Shown here: positions 26,053 to 35,784 of the stretch, one piece after another
Numbering within the stretch: the first letter of the stretch is position 1
How the letters are laid out: every line of letters starts with the position of its first letter
NCBI GenBank assembly: GCA_024642665.1
Contig: JAHEAR010000001.1
Span: 92,764-145,439 of the forward strand
DNA: 52,676 nt
Direction: 5' to 3'
From: Bacteroidota bacterium
GTDB taxonomy: Bacteria > Bacteroidota > Bacteroidia > Chitinophagales > Saprospiraceae
Made by a program: the position numbers and the translations under genes
Notes under the pieces: model-generated
Databases searched by the model: none
What the model saw: only the letters and a program-made list of their open reading frames with translations
Told to the model about the DNA's origin: nothing

Positions 26053-26844
26053 TCAAAACTCAATCCGGTTCAATACCAATTCTGAAAGATCATACACCAT
26101 CATATCATCCCGCTTATTTGTAGCCTGTAAGCCATCGGTCAACATGGTCATACAAAACGGACAATTGGCGACAACAGCGTTTGCTTCCGTGGCCGCTGCC
26201 TCCTCCGCGCGCTCAACATTTATTCGTTTATCTCCGGGTTCGTCTTCCTTAAACATCTGTGCTCCACCTGCCCCACAACAAAGTCCGTTAGAACGCGAAC
26301 GGCTCATCTCCTTCAGCTCCACATTGACCAGATTCAAAACTTCTCTCGGCACCTCATACACATTGTTGACGCGTCCCATATAACAGGAGTCGTGATATGT
26401 GACGGTCAGTTTATCCGTTCCATATTTTACTTTTATTTTACCATCCTCCAGTAACTGCTTGATGAGTTGCGTATGATGAATGACTTCATAGTGGCCGCCT
26501 AAATCAGGATATTCATTTTTCAAAGTATTAAAACAATGTGGACAGGAGGCCACGATTCTGGTGACACCATACTGATTTAGTGTCCCTATATTTTGTTGTG
26601 CCAGCATTTGAAATAAAAATTCATTTCCGGCTCGGCGAGCAGGGTCTCCTGTGCATGCTTCTTCATCACCGAGAATGGCAAAATCAACACCGGCCGCATT
26701 CAACAATTTAACGAGTGCCACACTTATTTTCTGTGCTCTGGGATCGTAACTACCTGAACAACCTACCCAAAATAAATAGTCCGGCTTTCTCCCTTCGGCG
26801 GCGAGCTGACTCATCGTTTTGATATCGATCTTACTATTTTCCAT
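26053..26844 (-). CDS. CCG-domain (HdrB/GlpC/LutA-like) Fe-S protein
   Basis: A 263-residue cytoplasmic protein with two cysteine-rich CCG domains of the kind that bind a noncubane [4Fe-4S] cluster in heterodisulfide reductase subunit B. Visible are YLFWVGCSGSYD, VASCPHCFNTL, the central Cys in TYHDSCYMGR, the double cysteine GLCCGAGG and the ending ANCPFCMTML. It should transfer electrons from the adjacent membrane dicluster protein to an unknown acceptor. The start lies 36 bp after that gene's stop. Confidence 0.88.
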   Translation of the reverse strand: MENSKIDIKTMSQLAAEGRKPDYLFWVGCSGSYDPRAQKISVALVKLLNAAGVDFAILGDEEACTGDPARRAGNEFLFQMLAQQNIGTLNQYGVTRIVASCPHCFNTLKNEYPDLGGHYEVIHHTQLIKQLLEDGKIKVKYGTDKLTVTYHDSCYMGRVNNVYEVPREVLNLVNVELKEMSRSRSNGLCCGAGGAQMFKEDEPGDKRINVERAEEAAATEANAVVANCPFCMTMLTDGLQATNKRDDMMVYDLSELVLNRIEF

Positions 26845-26880
26845 CGTTATTCTTGCTATTGATTGTAAAGCTCCCTGCGC

Positions 26881-28254
26881 TTATTCATCTTTTAATTGAT
26901 CAGTCCATTTACTTCTGGCATCCGGCACCTGCCAGACTGCTCCACTACTTTCAAGCGCATTAAACATCGGCACCCATTCAGAAGGTCCTTTTGATTCCAT
27001 AAGCACCTGGTAGCGTCTCATCTGCAAAATCGGTTCCAGCGGGTCAATCAGGACCGGGCAAGCCTCTACACATGCATTGCAAGTAGTACAGGCGTAAATT
27101 TCCTCATCTGATATTTTATCAAAAAGCGACAACCCATCATCAAAATTGGAAATGGACAAGATTTGATTTTTGTTACCGGCTTCCTTGCTCAAATATTGCG
27201 TTGAACCTGAAGCGATTTTTTCACTGACCTCCTCTACCCGATCCCTGATATCCATCATCACTTTACGCGGCGATAATTTTTTACCTGTCTGATTGGCGGG
27301 ACATACCGAAGTACATCGTCCGCATTCGGTACAGGTGTAAGCATCTAAAATATTTTTCCATGACAGCCCTTTAATATCATTGGCGCCAAAATCCGGTATA
27401 CCGTCTGTTCCTTCTTCAGGGGTATAATCAGAAGGCAGTCCCAACATGGAGCGTACTTCATGCGTGATTTCCGGCATGTTTGACATCTCCCCTCTGGATT
27501 TTGTTTTTGCAAACCAAGTATTGGGAAAGGCAAGAAAAATATGCAGATGCTTACTGTAGGGTAAATACATAATAAATCCATACACGACCAGGACATGCGC
27601 CCACCAACCGATTCTTTCAATAAACATCAGCCAGTCCGCTGAAAAATTTGAAAACAATAAAGGGCCTAGCCAGCTGCTCACAGGTGTATTTCCGGTAGAT
27701 GGATAATGCGAAGGATCTATTTGCTGCAACATCGCATCAGCACTATTCATGGTCAGAATAGCCACCACCAAAATAATTTCTCCCAGCAGAATCAAATTGG
27801 CATCAAGTCTGGGCCATCCAATCATTTCATCTTTCCAGAATCGAGCAAGCTTTAAGATATTTCGTCTGAACAGAAAAACAAATGTTGCCACTAATGCTAA
27901 AGCGGATAATAATTCAACTGTACTGATCGCAAAAGAATAAAGCTGGCCCAGATATTGGGCAAAAAATCGGTGTGTCCCAAAAAAACCATCAATAATAATC
28001 TCGATGAGTTCTATCTGAGTTAATAAAAAAGCAGCATAAATAAAGAAATGCATCAATGCCGGTACAAGTCGCTTAAACATCTTCTTCTGGCCAAAAGCCA
28101 CGAGGGCCACATTCTTCCATCGCTGGCCTTCATCCCCTCCTATTTTCTCAGACTTGCCTAGTTGGATGTTTTTCCAAATCCGATGATACGCTTTACCTGC
28201 TTTGCTGGTAACTGCCAGTGTAAGAATGGTAAAAAAGATACTACTTATAGCCAT
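26881..28254 (-). CDS. Membrane (Fe-S)-binding dicluster protein
   Basis: A 457-residue protein with about six transmembrane helices in residues 1-260 (NarI/HdrE-like, probable quinone or heme contact) and a cytoplasmic 4Fe-4S dicluster domain. The cluster motifs are CTECGRCTSVCP (~residue 320) and CTTCNACVEACP (~385), i.e. two CxxCxxCxxxCP sets. Histidines in helices (LMHFF, YSKHLHIF) could bind heme. Together with the CCG protein downstream it makes an HdrB/C-like electron-transfer pair on the membrane. The electron donor is not evident. A 7/8 -7 box lies ~30 bp upstream (minus strand, 28283-28290). Confidence 0.88.
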   Translation of the reverse strand: MAISSIFFTILTLAVTSKAGKAYHRIWKNIQLGKSEKIGGDEGQRWKNVALVAFGQKKMFKRLVPALMHFFIYAAFLLTQIELIEIIIDGFFGTHRFFAQYLGQLYSFAISTVELLSALALVATFVFLFRRNILKLARFWKDEMIGWPRLDANLILLGEIILVVAILTMNSADAMLQQIDPSHYPSTGNTPVSSWLGPLLFSNFSADWLMFIERIGWWAHVLVVYGFIMYLPYSKHLHIFLAFPNTWFAKTKSRGEMSNMPEITHEVRSMLGLPSDYTPEEGTDGIPDFGANDIKGLSWKNILDAYTCTECGRCTSVCPANQTGKKLSPRKVMMDIRDRVEEVSEKIASGSTQYLSKEAGNKNQILSISNFDDGLSLFDKISDEEIYACTTCNACVEACPVLIDPLEPILQMRRYQVLMESKGPSEWVPMFNALESSGAVWQVPDARSKWTDQLKDE

Positions 28255-28375
28255 TGGTCAGATTACTTATAGACAAACAAAGATTAGTAATTTTCACCAT
28301 CTCTGCCTATTTTCGCCTAACATTATACCATATGTACCCCAGGTTTGCAATCCATTCGGTTAATCTTCCCACAGT

Positions 28376-28870
28376 ATGAAAATATTAGACCATTCCCAGA
28401 TCAAACAGAAAATCAAGCGAATAGCTATTGAGATTCTTGAAAATAACTTTGAAGAGAAATCTATCGTCCTGGCCGGAATTAACAATAATGGGACTGGTTT
28501 TGCTAAGTTACTGATCAAAGAATTGAAAAAAATCACCGAAATCGAACTCATCCTGGTAACGATAAGACTAAGCCCGGCATCTCCTATTACTTCCGATATA
28601 GAAATAGATGCACCAGTCAGCTCGCTGAAAGGAAAAACAATCATCGTAGTGGATGATGTTGCCAATACCGGACGAACGATATTTTACGGATGCAAACCTT
28701 TGCTTGACATTATCCCAAAGAAAATTGAAGTGGCGGTCCTGGTCGATCGAAAACATAAGACCTTTCCCATCTATGCCAAATATGTTGGCTTTTCATTAGC
28801 GACCACCTTAAAGGAAGATATTGATTTGCAGATTAGCGATACGCAGAATTTTGCTGTGTACATGAACTAA
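28376..28870 (+). CDS. Phosphoribosyltransferase family protein
   Basis: A 164-residue type I PRTase-fold protein. The PRPP-binding loop is VVDDVANTGRT (residues 91-101) with an upstream hydrophobic strand KTIIV. The second half (VEVAVLVDRKHKTFPIYAKYVG) resembles PyrR, the uracil PRTase/pyrimidine regulator, more than hypoxanthine PRTases. No attenuator or pyrimidine gene is adjacent, so enzyme versus regulator cannot be settled. It is divergent from the Fe-S operon and convergent with the patatin gene (21-bp gap). Confidence 0.85.
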   Translation: MKILDHSQIKQKIKRIAIEILENNFEEKSIVLAGINNNGTGFAKLLIKELKKITEIELILVTIRLSPASPITSDIEIDAPVSSLKGKTIIVVDDVANTGRTIFYGCKPLLDIIPKKIEVAVLVDRKHKTFPIYAKYVGFSLATTLKEDIDLQISDTQNFAVYMN

Positions 28871-28891
28871 CTCCTTATCGATCTACAGATA

Positions 28892-29668
28892 CTATTTTAA
28901 ACGTTTCAAATCTTCCAAAATACCCGGAATCAATCCAGTGGTTTCCTCATAACCAACCTCATACATTTCTTTAATATTTTTAAAATTAAACTTACTGAAA
29001 TGGGCTATTTGCACCGGTTCTATGAGCTTGTCACAATATTTCAGTTCGGGCTCAATCGTATTTATGGCTGCAAGCGTAAAGGATCTGGCGGCCACACCAA
29101 TGATTGAATTGACCTCCTCTGAATCAACTTTCATTCGAGGAATGAGATTGACCCCGATCACATATTTAGCATGTGGTCTTAACGGTGAAACAGGTAGATT
29201 CATCAATAACCCCCCATCTGCATACCAGTAATCGCCAATCTGAATGGGTTCATATAACACCGGAATTGAAGAAGAAGCGATTATCACATCCGCCAGCGGA
29301 CCTTTTGAAACAATCTCTGTTTTTCCGGTATTCAGATTGGCAATCGCTACGAAAAGTGGTTTTTTTAATTCTTCAAAACTGTTTTCGGGAACGTGCCGAC
29401 TTAGCATTTTTCTGAGCAACGAATGACGGGCAAATCCTTTATTGGGAAATTTGAGGGCAAACATGCGCAACAGACTTTGTTCACTCGCAATTTCAAGAAT
29501 ATCCCCGGGCGCATACCCATGGGCATAAAGGACACCAACTATACTACCGGCGCTGGTACCGGAAACTATCGAAGGGATTATTCCATGATCTTCCAACGCC
29601 TGGAGAACCCCTATATGAACAATTCCTCTCGTACCACCGCCTGATAAGGCTATCCCAACCTGATGCAT
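28892..29668 (-). CDS. Patatin-like phospholipase
   Basis: A 258-residue bacterial patatin. It has the oxyanion loop GGGTRG, the nucleophile Ser39 in GTSAG and the partner Asp151 in YADGGLLMN, forming the Ser-Asp dyad. Expected activity is acyl-ester hydrolysis of phospholipids. There is no clear signal peptide, so it should be cytoplasmic, as in the single-domain RssA/YlbK group. It lies 66 bp downstream of the BNR protein on the same strand. Confidence 0.92.
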   Translation of the reverse strand: MHQVGIALSGGGTRGIVHIGVLQALEDHGIIPSIVSGTSAGSIVGVLYAHGYAPGDILEIASEQSLLRMFALKFPNKGFARHSLLRKMLSRHVPENSFEELKKPLFVAIANLNTGKTEIVSKGPLADVIIASSSIPVLYEPIQIGDYWYADGGLLMNLPVSPLRPHAKYVIGVNLIPRMKVDSEEVNSIIGVAARSFTLAAINTIEPELKYCDKLIEPVQIAHFSKFNFKNIKEMYEVGYEETTGLIPGILEDLKRLK

Positions 29669-29734
29669 ATGTCTTCCTCTTTTCTAAGTCTTTCAAACTA
29701 TCCACTAATGAAACAATGCGCTAAATCATTTGGT

Positions 29735-32700
29735 TTACTCCACTTTAAAAGCAGGCAACATATTTGGTATATATGGCGCTCCGGCTGCTTGTAGCTTTTC
29801 ACGTAACGCCTTAAAATCCTGATCTAAAAGTGTTCGAACTTCAGGGACTATGGATGCAAGTTGTTGCTGTGCAATATTGAGACTCTTTTGATGTGTGCCG
29901 GTTGGATTGGCACTACTATACTTATTTTCATAAACGATCTGTCCGATTCGTGCAGCTACAGAAGGCGTGGCATCCATATCCAGCTGTGCTTCCAGAGGAT
30001 CCCCTGAAAGTTTTAAATCAATTGCCTTTATGCTGTTCTCCAACGCAATCACCATGACCAGCCAATCCTCCTGGGGTTGTTCCATATTGATTATTGCTTT
30101 TCGAACCATCCCTAACTCATTGGAAGCCCCTCGTAAGGCATTTGAAACTACCTGTTCAACACGCTGCAATTCTTCTATCTTAAGTTTAAAATCAACGGTA
30201 GCTGAAGGATCCGCAGAAGGTAATGTGTGGTGCTCCAGGGATTTCACTTCAAAGCTCACCGGATCACCCATCAATGTCATTTTTTTATCCTGCCATCTGG
30301 TAAGAGAAGCGGTATACATTCCCGGCGCAACCATCGGTCCTTCTGAAACACCCGCAAATGGATTATAAAATCCTGAACTGCCTGTCCTGATCGGATCCTT
30401 TGCTGCACTTCTTAGGTTCCAGGAAATTCGCTGAACACCCTCCTGACCGGCATTCACTTCCAGTTTCCTAACGATTTCGCCATCGCTGTTTTTAATCGTC
30501 AGAAAAATAGTTGCGCCTTCTTCATCGCGCTCTGCTACTAGTTGTTCATATGTAGGGTAAGGATTATCTTTTCCCTGTTTGTCAAGTTCATTTTGCTCTT
30601 TGATGCGCTTGTCTTTTGCGGACTCAAATTTGTTTCTGACATAATAAGTGATCAATGCTTCCGCCCCAAGATTATCCCCTAAGTAATAATCATCGCCCTG
30701 AAAACTTTTTCCAGGCAACCCGAGCGGATATTTCCTTTCAAAACTTAATGCATCTCTTACGGGTAAAAGAACACCTTCTTTGGCTAAGTTTTCTTCTGAA
30801 AGATTTCGAAGTGAGCTATAATCATCCATAACATAAAAACCACGTCCGAAAGTTGCCAATACAAGATCATTTTCTCTTTTCTGAATCGCAATATCCCGTA
30901 CCGGAATTGTTGGAAGGCCATTAGCAAATTTTCGCCAGGATTTTCCGCCATTATTTGAAACAAAAAAGCTAAACTCCGTGCCCGCAAACAACAGATTCGG
31001 ATCCTCATGATCTTCCGCGATAGCGTAGACAGAACCCTTATCCGGCATACCACTGACTATACTTGTCCAGGAATTGCCCTTATCCCTGCTGACAAAAATA
31101 TAGGGCTTGAAATCTCCATATTTATGATGATTAAAGCATGCATAGACAACATTCTCATCATGTGCAGAAGGAATGATCATATTGACATAAGAAGTGTCGG
31201 GCGCACCTGCTATGCGATCTGTTTTTCGCCAGGTCTTTCCTCTGTCTTCTGTAATTTGAATCAGGCCATCATCCGTACCGGCATAAAGTAAATCAGCATT
31301 AACCGGTGATTCTGCTAAGGCTACAATATTTCCGTATTGTGTAGTGGATCCATTTTTTGCTACGGCATCCATACTCCAGACTTTTCCCATCACCTTTAAT
31401 TCATTTCGGTTGATCTGACGGGTCAGATCCTCACTGATCACAGTCCAGTTATCTCCACGATCCTCACTAACGAATACTTTATTGGCGGCAAAATATAATC
31501 TGCCCGGTACATGCTGACTGATCACCAGCGGAGCATCCCAATTCCATCGATAGGAAGGCTCATTGAGACGTTCCTGTGGTTTGATCCCAAGCTCTTCACC
31601 ACTTTGCTTATCATATCGCACCAGAAATCCGTATTGACTCTGCGCATAAATAATATTTGGGTTGGTTTGATCGACTTGTGTTTCAAATCCATCGCCTCCA
31701 TGCGTAATAAACCATTGCTCATTTGAAATGCCATTTCCGGAAATAGTTCTGGCTGGCCCCCCAAGACTAAAGTTGTCTTGCGTACCTCCAAATACATTAT
31801 AGAATGGCTCAGCATTATCTAATGCCACTTTATAAAATTGAGTCACCGGCAGATTCGCTTTGAAATCCCATGTTTTCGCCAAATCCCAGGATTCATACAC
31901 ACCACCATCGCAACCGGCTATCAAATGATTCGGATCAGACGGATCAATCCAAATGCAATGATTGTCAATATGTTTGTAATCTTCCCCAACATTAGCCCAT
32001 GATTTACCACCATCGTTGGACACCTGCATCCATGTATCCATGGCGTATATTCTATTTTCATTGACAGGATCGGGCACTAATTCAACATAATAGTTTCCCG
32101 AAGAGGCATAGCCACTTTGTTTATCCCATGATGCTCCTCGATTGGTACTTCGATAAAAGCCACCTTCACTTCCTGCCGCTTCCACCATGGCATAAATAAT
32201 CTCCGGGTTGACCGGTGAAATGGCTAATCCAATACGTCCTTTATCCCCTGCAGGAAGGCCCTTATCGGCTTTATTCCAGGTTGTTCCTCCATCGATAGAT
32301 TTATAAATTGTAGATGCGGGACCTCCGCCTATGTAGGTATACACATGTCGTCTTCTTTGAAAAGAAGAAGCATAAAGAACATCCGGGTTGCGGGGATCCA
32401 TTACGATATCATTTACTCCTGTATTTTCATCAATGGCAAGCACACATGTCCAAGTGGTACCACCATCTGCTGACTTGTATACACCCCGGTCCCCACCTGC
32501 CGACCAAAGCGGTCCAATGGCAGCGACAAAAATGATAGCTGAATTTTCAGGATGAACAATTATTCTTCCAATGTGCTCACTTTTCTCCAGTCCCATATTT
32601 TTCCAGGAACTTCCGCCATCCATAGATTTATACACCCCATCTCCGTAGCCGACGGATCGCTGGTTATTATTCTCTCCGGATCCCACCCAAATGGTGGAAG

Positions 32701-33073
32701 AATTGCCCGGATCGATGATGACCGTACCAATGGAAGCCGTCCCCTGTGCATCGAAAACCGGTTCTAAAGTAAGCCCTGCATTCAGTGTACGCCAAACGCC
32801 ACCGGCACTTGAAGCCACGAAATAACGGCTGTGATTATTCGGATCCACAGCTACCTCCGAAATACGTCCGGATGTAAGGGCCGGACCAATGCTTCTGAAT
32901 TTATAGCCTGCGAGTGAAACCGTATCGAAGCCTGTTTTGGGTTCCACCTTTTCTGAGGACGAAGATTTAGATTTTTTCTGACTGGCTTTTGTCTGAGCAA
33001 AAGCAGCAAAGGAGATCATCAACAAAGTGACAATCAGAAAGACAGACCGCAGTCCATGGGCATTGGCGTTCAT
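29735..33073 (-). CDS. VPS10/BNR-repeat propeller protein (copy 1)
   Basis: A 1112-residue exported protein. The ATG at 33073 begins a signal peptide (MNANAHGLRSVFLIVTLL..., cut near FAQ). From residue ~50 to ~730 Asp-box/BNR motifs of the S-x-DGGxTW type recur (YKSMDGGSSWKN, YKSADGGTTW, YKSIDGGTTWN, FVSRDKGNSW), typical of VPS10/sortilin-like double propellers. A C-terminal FlgD/Ig-like region (~780-960) and a helical tail follow. No T9SS sorting domain is present, so the periplasm is its likely place. Databases usually call these 'glycosyl hydrolase' by BNR similarity; no hydrolase residues are evident. A paralogue lies at 45225-48464. Confidence 0.85.
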   Translation of the reverse strand: MNANAHGLRSVFLIVTLLMISFAAFAQTKASQKKSKSSSSEKVEPKTGFDTVSLAGYKFRSIGPALTSGRISEVAVDPNNHSRYFVASSAGGVWRTLNAGLTLEPVFDAQGTASIGTVIIDPGNSSTIWVGSGENNNQRSVGYGDGVYKSMDGGSSWKNMGLEKSEHIGRIIVHPENSAIIFVAAIGPLWSAGGDRGVYKSADGGTTWTCVLAIDENTGVNDIVMDPRNPDVLYASSFQRRRHVYTYIGGGPASTIYKSIDGGTTWNKADKGLPAGDKGRIGLAISPVNPEIIYAMVEAAGSEGGFYRSTNRGASWDKQSGYASSGNYYVELVPDPVNENRIYAMDTWMQVSNDGGKSWANVGEDYKHIDNHCIWIDPSDPNHLIAGCDGGVYESWDLAKTWDFKANLPVTQFYKVALDNAEPFYNVFGGTQDNFSLGGPARTISGNGISNEQWFITHGGDGFETQVDQTNPNIIYAQSQYGFLVRYDKQSGEELGIKPQERLNEPSYRWNWDAPLVISQHVPGRLYFAANKVFVSEDRGDNWTVISEDLTRQINRNELKVMGKVWSMDAVAKNGSTTQYGNIVALAESPVNADLLYAGTDDGLIQITEDRGKTWRKTDRIAGAPDTSYVNMIIPSAHDENVVYACFNHHKYGDFKPYIFVSRDKGNSWTSIVSGMPDKGSVYAIAEDHEDPNLLFAGTEFSFFVSNNGGKSWRKFANGLPTIPVRDIAIQKRENDLVLATFGRGFYVMDDYSSLRNLSEENLAKEGVLLPVRDALSFERKYPLGLPGKSFQGDDYYLGDNLGAEALITYYVRNKFESAKDKRIKEQNELDKQGKDNPYPTYEQLVAERDEEGATIFLTIKNSDGEIVRKLEVNAGQEGVQRISWNLRSAAKDPIRTGSSGFYNPFAGVSEGPMVAPGMYTASLTRWQDKKMTLMGDPVSFEVKSLEHHTLPSADPSATVDFKLKIEELQRVEQVVSNALRGASNELGMVRKAIINMEQPQEDWLVMVIALENSIKAIDLKLSGDPLEAQLDMDATPSVAARIGQIVYENKYSSANPTGTHQKSLNIAQQQLASIVPEVRTLLDQDFKALREKLQAAGAPYIPNMLPAFKVE

Positions 33074-33219
33074 ATTTAGCATGTATTAGAAATTTTAAGC
33101 GCTGTAAGATAAAAAATGCCTTCAAAAGATCAGGAGGATAGAAGAATTGATACCTTGTCAGGCTGAACCTAATGGTCCATTTGATGTTTGAAAAAAGCAA
33201 AAAGCAGAAATAAACAGGC

Positions 33220-34803
33220 ATGGAGGTAATCAAGACGGATTATGCAACGATTGGTAAATGGAGTCACACAGATCTGGCTTATATCCAGCAGAATAGTACA
33301 CTCGACCCTTATATAGCGCACAAGCCTGTCATCACCTCATTTCCTGATGCCATTCAAAAGCGGAAAAAAAAACCAGTTGACAGACAATTGTTGTTATCTG
33401 TGCTCAAAAAACAATATGATCAAATGGGCATTTCCTTGCCGGTGACAGATCAGGTTGTGTTAGATGAAAATACCTTTACGATTACAACCGCGCATCAGCC
33501 CACTTTACTGACAGGTCCTGTTTACCATATCTATAAAATCGCTTCTGCCATTAACCTCGCGCGGCAGCTAAACAGTACATTTTCTGATCAGCATTTTATT
33601 CCCTTGTTTGTGGTCGGAGGAGAAGACCATGATTGGCAGGAGATAAATCATCTCCACCTGTTCGGAAGAACTTATGAATGGAAAAGAGAGGCTTCCGGAG
33701 CTTGTGGCCGGTTAAATCTTGAAGGATTAGATACACTTATCGATGAAGTAGCAGAACTATTCTCAAATACTTCCCACGGAAATGATATTAAACATCTCTT
33801 TACAGATTGCCTGACCGGGGCAGAAAATTACGGGCAATTTCATCAACGTTTGATTCAAAAGCTCTTTGGTTATCAAGGTCTGGTTGTCCTGAACATGGAT
33901 GACGTGGAATTAAAAAGAGCGTTTATTCCTTTGATGGAAAAGGAAATCAAAGAGCAGTTTTCATTTCAATATGTGACCGAAACCCAAAAGTCCTTAGCAA
34001 AGGCCGGCTATAAGCCTCAGGCATTTTGTCGTGAGCTTAATCTCTTCTATATGGGAGAAGGTACGCGGGAACGATTGGATATTGAGGAAGATCATTATAT
34101 AAGTGTAGATAGTGGTATTCGATATACTGAACGTGCGCTTCTGGAAGAACTTCATAACCATCCGGAGCATTTCAGCCCAAATGTCATCCTGCGACCTCTA
34201 TATCAGGAGCTTATTTTGCCAAATGTTGCTTTTGTCGGTGGTGGTGGAGAAATTGCCTATTGGTTGGAACGCAAAAGCCAGTTTGAGGCCTCAGATATTC
34301 CGTTTCCCATATTAATCAGGAGAAACTCTTTCATGATTATTGATGAGGCAACTAATGATGGAATGCATAAAACCGGTATCCGGTGGAACGATCTATTGCC
34401 TGATTATGATAGCGTCGTAAAACACTACATATCAAAGCATAGCAAGGCCGATATTGAAGTAACAGATGAGCTCAATATGTTAAAAGCGGCCTATCAGAGT
34501 CTTGAAGAAAAAGCAGCCCTCATTGATCCTACACTATCAAAAGCAATTCAGGCGGAAGAACAAAGACAATTAAAGCAGTTTGAGCAATTGGGATCCCGAT
34601 TAATGCGTGCAGAAAAGCAGCAGCAGGATATTACCTTAAAACGGATTGCTAAATTGAAGGATAAGCTTTTTCCGGAGGAGGGCCTTCAAGAGCGCTATGA
34701 AAACTTTCTACCGTACTATTCTCAAAGGGGCCCAAAATGGATAGAAACCATCATTGAACACAGCAATCCGCTGGAATCCAAATTTACGATTCTGTCTCTT
34801 TAG
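33220..34803 (+). CDS. bshC: Bacillithiol biosynthesis cysteine-adding enzyme
   Basis: A 527-residue enzyme adding cysteine to glucosaminyl-malate in the last step of bacillithiol synthesis. It has the family motifs: TAHQPTLLTGPVYHIYKI (substrate/nucleotide fold), VVGGEDHDWQEINH and the late NVAFVGGGGEIAYWLE. A coiled-coil segment occupies about residues 420-500. BshA and BshB are not in the window. It diverges from the BNR gene by 146 bp and overlaps accD tail to tail by 20 bp. Confidence 0.93.
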   Translation: MEVIKTDYATIGKWSHTDLAYIQQNSTLDPYIAHKPVITSFPDAIQKRKKKPVDRQLLLSVLKKQYDQMGISLPVTDQVVLDENTFTITTAHQPTLLTGPVYHIYKIASAINLARQLNSTFSDQHFIPLFVVGGEDHDWQEINHLHLFGRTYEWKREASGACGRLNLEGLDTLIDEVAELFSNTSHGNDIKHLFTDCLTGAENYGQFHQRLIQKLFGYQGLVVLNMDDVELKRAFIPLMEKEIKEQFSFQYVTETQKSLAKAGYKPQAFCRELNLFYMGEGTRERLDIEEDHYISVDSGIRYTERALLEELHNHPEHFSPNVILRPLYQELILPNVAFVGGGGEIAYWLERKSQFEASDIPFPILIRRNSFMIIDEATNDGMHKTGIRWNDLLPDYDSVVKHYISKHSKADIEVTDELNMLKAAYQSLEEKAALIDPTLSKAIQAEEQRQLKQFEQLGSRLMRAEKQQQDITLKRIAKLKDKLFPEEGLQERYENFLPYYSQRGPKWIETIIEHSNPLESKFTILSL

Positions 34804-35686
34804 CAGTAGCCTGCTTTCTGGGTTTAGCTCTGTTTTCGAGCAACATTAATAATGTAGAAAGCTGGGATCTAAGTTCACTTCGGTCAACAATAAAATCCAA
34901 AAATCCGTGATCCAACAGGAATTCTGCTGTTTGAAAGCCTTCCGGCAGGTCTTTTTTGATAGTTTCTCTAATGACACGAGGTCCTGCAAAGCCGATTAAG
35001 GCACCCGGCTCCGCTAAATTAAAATCTCCAAGCATGGCGAAGCTCGCAGTCACTCCACCGGTGGTTGGATCTGTCATCAGGGAAATGTATGGGATCTTAG
35101 CTTCTGCCAACTGGGCTAGTTTTACTGACGTTTTAGCCATTTGCATCAGGGAAAAAGCTGATTCCATCATTCTTGCCCCTCCTGACCTTGAGATAATCAT
35201 TAAAGGCGTTTTATGCTTCAGACAAAAGTCAATCGATCTGGCAATCTTTTCTCCAACAACAGACCCCATACTACCCCCGATAAATCGGAAATCCATAGCT
35301 GCTATCACCAGGGGTTGCTCATCAATTGTACCGGATGCGACCGCCATAGCATCATCCAGTCCTGTTTTTTGAACTGCTGATTCAAGCCTTGATTTGTATG
35401 CTTTCAAATCTGTAAATTCCAAAAAATCATAGGATAGCAGATCGTCGTACAATCGTAAGTATCCCTGATCAAAAAGCATTTCAAAGTATTCTGCGGAGCC
35501 AATTCGCTCGTGAAACTGGCATTTGGGACACTTAAAGAAATTCTCTTTTAGTTCCTTAACGGTACTGGTCTCATTGCAATGCTCACACTTATGCCATAGT
35601 CCATCAGGGGTCTCCTTTTTGGACTTGGTGGCGGTTTGAATGCCATGACGCAAGCGCTGGTACCAACTTTTGGATTCTTCCTCCAT
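34784..35686 (-). CDS. accD: Acetyl-CoA carboxylase carboxyltransferase subunit beta
   Basis: A 300-residue subunit of the carboxyltransferase forming malonyl-CoA. The N-terminal zinc ribbon (Cys34, Cys37, Cys53, Cys56) and the crotonase-type core with SRSGGARMMES and PTTGGVTASFA are intact, as is the IGFAGPRVIR segment. No accA is beside it. Its 3' end overlaps the convergent bshC stop by 20 bp. A terminator lies between it and the adhesin gene upstream, so it has its own promoter. Confidence 0.95.
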   Translation of the reverse strand: MEEESKSWYQRLRHGIQTATKSKKETPDGLWHKCEHCNETSTVKELKENFFKCPKCQFHERIGSAEYFEMLFDQGYLRLYDDLLSYDFLEFTDLKAYKSRLESAVQKTGLDDAMAVASGTIDEQPLVIAAMDFRFIGGSMGSVVGEKIARSIDFCLKHKTPLMIISRSGGARMMESAFSLMQMAKTSVKLAQLAEAKIPYISLMTDPTTGGVTASFAMLGDFNLAEPGALIGFAGPRVIRETIKKDLPEGFQTAEFLLDHGFLDFIVDRSELRSQLSTLLMLLENRAKPRKQATAKETES

Positions 35687-35717
35687 AATCTATTTAACTG
35701 AGGCTGTAAAATTGGGT

Positions 35718-35764
35718 AAAAAAAAGTAAACCCGGAAGATATTCATTCCGGGTTGGCTTTTTTT
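35718..35764 (-). terminator. Bidirectional Rho-independent terminator after the adhesin gene
   Basis: aacccgga/tccgggtt (35729-35736 and 35747-35754) with a 10-nt loop has an A-run on its left and a T-run on its right, so it can stop transcription on either strand. On the minus strand it follows the adhesin stop by ~30 bp and separates it from accD. Confidence 0.85.
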
Positions 35765-35784
35765 GCAGTATTTTACTTAAAATG

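Noticed and set aside
29967-30368. 133-residue ORF antisense to the BNR protein
   Set aside because: It is a shadow of strongly coding DNA on the other strand.
34956-35372. 138-residue ORF antisense to accD
   Set aside because: accD is unambiguous here; the antisense frame is a shadow.
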